Positions 61,477 through 64,000 of a DNA stretch of 64,000 bases are shown one piece after another (the first letter of the stretch is position 1; every line of letters begins with the position of its first letter). The translations under genes and the position numbers were made by a program. Origin of the DNA: an uncultured Eubacterium sp. (GTDB lineage: Bacteria; Bacillota; Clostridia; Lachnospirales; Lachnospiraceae); the NCBI GenBank assembly GCA_934316925.1, contig CAKREC010000001.1, forward strand, positions 62,001 to 126,000, written 5' to 3'. Below the pieces are notes generated by a model. That model did not search any database. It worked only from the letters and a program-made list of their open reading frames with translations, and had not been told where the DNA came from.

Positions 61477-62328
61477 ATGAATACAAAATACTGGCAGCAT
61501 CATAAAGCATCCTTGGTTGTTCGTCTGCTTACTTATCTGGCAGCAGCGATCACGGTAGCCTCTCTTGGATTTCTGGTTTGCTATATTCTTGGGGAAGGAA
61601 TTCCGCATTTGACGCCATCGTTGTTCCAGTGGAAATATACATCGGAAAATGTTTCCATGTTACCTGCGATCATCAACACCTTGCTGATGACAGGGTTGAC
61701 GTTATTATTTTCGGTACCGCTTGGAGTATTTGCAGCGATCTATCTTGTGGAATATGCAAAAAAAGGAAATAAACTCGTCCGTGTTGTAAGAGTGACCGCA
61801 GAGACTTTGACCGGAATCCCGTCCATCGTATATGGTCTGTTCGGGTTACTGTTTTTTGTCGGATACTGTGGATGGGGAAAATCCATGCTGGCGGGTTCGC
61901 TGACTTTGACGATCATGGTTTTGCCGGTTGTCATGCGGACGACCGAAGAGGCGCTTCTTGCCGTACCGGATTCGTTCCGGGAAGGAAGTTTTGGACTTGG
62001 CGCAGGAAAATTGCGTACGGTATTCCGCATTGTACTGCCAAGTGCTGTTCCGGGAATTTTATCCGGAGTGATCTTAGCAACCGGTCGAATCGTTGGGGAG
62101 ACGGCAGCGCTGATCTATACGGCAGGTACGATGGAAGTATTACCAAAAAATATTTTCAGTTCCACGATCACATTATCCGTTCACATGTATAACTTATCGA
62201 AAGAAGGTCTGCATACGAATGAAGCATATGCCACGGCTGTAGTTCTTCTGGTTGTTGTGATCGGCATTAATCTGTTATCTGGTTTTCTGGCGAAAACCAT
62301 TACAAAGAAAGGTGGGAAACCACAATGA
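61477..62328 (+). CDS. pstA: Phosphate ABC transporter permease PstA
   Basis: A 283-residue permease, second half of the channel. [39 protein letters not shown], the EAA loop [39 protein letters not shown] and [15 protein letters not shown]. It starts on the base after the pstC stop and overlaps pstB by 4 bases. Confidence 0.95.
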   Translation: MNTKYWQHHKASLVVRLLTYLAAAITVASLGFLVCYILGEGIPHLTPSLFQWKYTSENVSMLPAIINTLLMTGLTLLFSVPLGVFAAIYLVEYAKKGNKLVRVVRVTAETLTGIPSIVYGLFGLLFFVGYCGWGKSMLAGSLTLTIMVLPVVMRTTEEALLAVPDSFREGSFGLGAGKLRTVFRIVLPSAVPGILSGVILATGRIVGETAALIYTAGTMEVLPKNIFSSTITLSVHMYNLSKEGLHTNEAYATAVVLLVVVIGINLLSGFLAKTITKKGGKPQ

Positions 62329-63083
62329 CAAAAAAAGATAAATTCGTGATACGTGACATGAATCTGCATTATGGTTCGTTTCACGCATTGAAAAATATAG
62401 ATATTGATCTTCCGGAAAAGGAGATCACCGCATTTATTGGCCCTTCCGGATGTGGAAAATCCACATTTTTAAAATCATTGAATCGTATGAATGACCTGGT
62501 CGAGGGGTGTCGTATTACCGGTTCCATTCAATTGGATGGCGAAGACATTTACGGTAATATCGATGTGAATCAGCTGCGGAAGCGGGTGGGTATGGTGTTC
62601 CAAAATCCAAACCCTTTCCCTATGAGTATATATGATAACATCGCCTATGGACCCAGAACCCATGGCATTCGCAACCGCAGTAAATTAAATGAAATTGTAG
62701 AGCGGTCGTTGCGACAGGCAGCAATCTGGGATGAATTAAAAGACCGTCTGGGAAAAAGTGCACTTGGCTTGTCGGGTGGTCAGCAACAGCGTCTCTGTAT
62801 TGCCAGAGCGCTGGCGGTAGAACCGGAGGTATTGCTGATGGATGAACCGACGAGTGCATTGGATCCGATTTCAACATCAAAGATTGAGGATCTGGTGTTG
62901 GAATTGAAATCAAAATACACCATTATCATGGTTACGCATAATATGCAACAAGCAACGCGAGTATCTGATAACACTGTGTTCTTCCTGCTGGGAGAAGTGA
63001 TTGAGATGGGAAAAACGGAACAGCTCTTCGCAATGCCAAAAGATAAACGAACAGAAGATTATATTACAGGGAGGTTTGGATGA
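62325..63083 (+). CDS. pstB: Phosphate ABC transporter ATPase PstB
   Basis: A 252-residue ABC ATPase. Walker [10 protein letters not shown], the Q loop [19 protein letters not shown] (diagnostic of PstB), signature LSGGQQQR, Walker [14 protein letters not shown] and the H loop [11 protein letters not shown]. Normal length and position. The stop overlaps phoU by 4 bases. Confidence 0.97.
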   Translation: MTKKDKFVIRDMNLHYGSFHALKNIDIDLPEKEITAFIGPSGCGKSTFLKSLNRMNDLVEGCRITGSIQLDGEDIYGNIDVNQLRKRVGMVFQNPNPFPMSIYDNIAYGPRTHGIRNRSKLNEIVERSLRQAAIWDELKDRLGKSALGLSGGQQQRLCIARALAVEPEVLLMDEPTSALDPISTSKIEDLVLELKSKYTIIMVTHNMQQATRVSDNTVFFLLGEVIEMGKTEQLFAMPKDKRTEDYITGRFG

Positions 63084-63730
63084 TGAGAAATCGATTTGAC
63101 CGACAATTAAATGAACTGAATGGAGATTTGATCCAGATGGGACACATGATCGAACTTGCGATTGAAATGGCTGTTCAGGCTCTTTTGCACCGCGATGTGA
63201 AATTGGCGAAAAAGGCAATCGATTACGATCATGAAGTCAATCAGGAAGAAAGAACGATTGAGAATCTTTGTTTTAAACTGTTATTACAGCAACAGCCGGT
63301 TGCACGCGATCTGCGTGTCATCTCGGCGGCGTTGAAAATGATAACCGATATGGAGAGGATTGGCGATCAGGCAGCAGATATATCGGAAGTTACGATCCAT
63401 CTGGCAAAGGCCGGTTACGAAAAAAATCTCAAGCATATTGAAACCATGGCGGAAGAAACAAGCCGTATGGTCGTTGAGAGTGTTGAGGCTTATGTGGATC
63501 AGGATAAGGAAAAAGCAGAGGCTGTCATCCGACAGGACGATGTGGTTGATCATTTATTTACTGAAGCCCGAAAAGATGTGATCCAGATCATTCGTGAGAC
63601 ACCGGAAGAGGGCGAGCCGGCAACAGATCTGTTGATGATCGCAAAGTATTTTGAGCGAATTGGGGATCATGCGACAAACATTGCAGAATGGGTATTATTC
63701 TCCATTACAGGAAAACACCAGACAGAATAA
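63080..63730 (+). CDS. phoU: Phosphate signalling regulator PhoU
   Basis: A 216-residue all-helical protein with two PhoU repeats: [33 protein letters not shown] ... [40 protein letters not shown], then the second repeat with [15 protein letters not shown] and [22 protein letters not shown]. The ERIGDQA/ERIGDHA metal motifs are intact. It completes pstSCAB-phoU; a PhoB/PhoR pair is not in the window. Confidence 0.95.
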   Translation: MMRNRFDRQLNELNGDLIQMGHMIELAIEMAVQALLHRDVKLAKKAIDYDHEVNQEERTIENLCFKLLLQQQPVARDLRVISAALKMITDMERIGDQAADISEVTIHLAKAGYEKNLKHIETMAEETSRMVVESVEAYVDQDKEKAEAVIRQDDVVDHLFTEARKDVIQIIRETPEEGEPATDLLMIAKYFERIGDHATNIAEWVLFSITGKHQTE

Positions 63731-63753
63731 GGTTTTAAACAAGAAAAAGCATC

Positions 63754-63812
63754 AACCCGTAAGAGACGAGATCGCGCTGTGCGTGAAAGACTCTTGCGGG
63801 TTTGTTTTATTT
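63754..63812 (+). terminator. Terminator after phoU
   Basis: AACCCGTAAGAG (63754-63765) pairs with CTCTTGCGGGTT (63791-63802, one G-U), followed by TGTTTTATTTAT. Confidence 0.8.
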
Positions 63813-63925
63813 ATCGGGCAGTCATTTGAAAATTCTGGTCATAGTGACAGTGAGTGTGTTATACTGAAAAAGTGTAAAATTGGATCCGGATAATCCGGTT
63901 TCGCTGACCATATGGCATTATTACA

Positions 63926-64000
63926 ATGGATCGCCATGAGATGATTACCTATTCCGTCCCATTAGAATATGATGCAGCGGCATCGGTAAGCGCTGGTGTG
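63926..64000 (+). CDS. Possible start of a CDS running out of the window
   Basis: An ATG at 63926 opens a frame with no stop through base 64000 (MDRHEMITYSVPLEYD...). No clear ribosome binding site is present, and a CCGGA/TCCGG hairpin lies about 30 bases upstream. With 25 residues visible nothing can be assigned, and it may be chance. Confidence 0.25.
   Translation, partial: MDRHEMITYSVPLEYDAAASVSAGV

Noticed and set aside
1..64000. CRISPR arrays, IS elements, prophage, tRNA or rRNA genes
   Set aside because: No regularly spaced repeats, transposase or integrase genes, or tRNA/rRNA signatures were seen.

Overview
The window reads as chromosomal DNA of a motile, endospore-forming anaerobic Firmicute, most likely a Lachnospiraceae (class Clostridia). 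The support is a flagellin with FliS, spmA/spmB and a CotS-like protein, an NfnAB-type bifurcating transhydrogenase, a clostridial 2[4Fe-4S] ferredoxin, a DUF1858 protein and a Tad pilus operon of clostridial layout. Nothing resembles a prophage, IS element, CRISPR array or rRNA/tRNA gene. The genus call is inference.

Layout. 1-3429: end of a type IV pilus/type II secretion-like operon (PilC/GspF, four small pilin-like or membrane proteins, PilT). 3498-5731 (minus): NfnB/NfnA. 5945-8852: acyl-CoA synthetase overlapping FabF. 9021-12632: YwmB-like protein, then a minus-strand run of a membrane protein, PlsC, a VanY-like lipoprotein, QueT (with a preQ1-like leader) and a TSCPD protein. 12713-19843: CCA-adding enzyme, a small acidic protein, a TcaA-like protein, a DUF885 lipoprotein, a CotS-like protein and a PEGA lipoprotein. 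19920-23917: phosphoglucomutase and glycogen branching enzyme. 24008-26152 (minus): a secreted subtilase.

26264-32176 is a motility block: degenerate HD-GYP protein, a 939-residue protein with a FliK-like end, a cysteine-containing flagellin and FliS. 32599-42107 is a complete Tad operon behind a good sigma-A promoter: two prepilin peptidases, TadZ-like, TadA, TadB, TadC-like, Flp pilin, DUF5702, two TadE-like proteins and DUF6382. 42088-49020: an ASKHA activator, rhomboid protease, flavodoxin-like/SCP2 fusion, HIT protein, MurG, a membrane protein and Pgi. 49160-50625: ferredoxin, DUF1858 protein and MecA. 50626-51192 is the one long gap and holds a candidate structured RNA with its own promoter and terminator. 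51193-59565: secreted LRR-like protein, membrane protein, SpmA/SpmB, a histidine kinase lacking its histidine, a divergent HTH/Ser-Thr kinase pair, DUF4352 protein and dihydrofolate reductase. 59736-63730: pstSCAB-phoU.

Most notable points: (1) the PstS-like phosphate-binding protein is circularly permuted, with its canonical C-terminal half placed before the N-terminal half; (2) one TadE-like pilin needs a start upstream of any ATG/GTG/TTG for its prepilin cleavage site to exist, and a 23-bp stem surrounds that region; (3) an unidentified RNA gene near 50.8-51.1 kb; (4) a flagellin with eight cysteines. All calls come from reading the sequence and from family knowledge; no searches were run.
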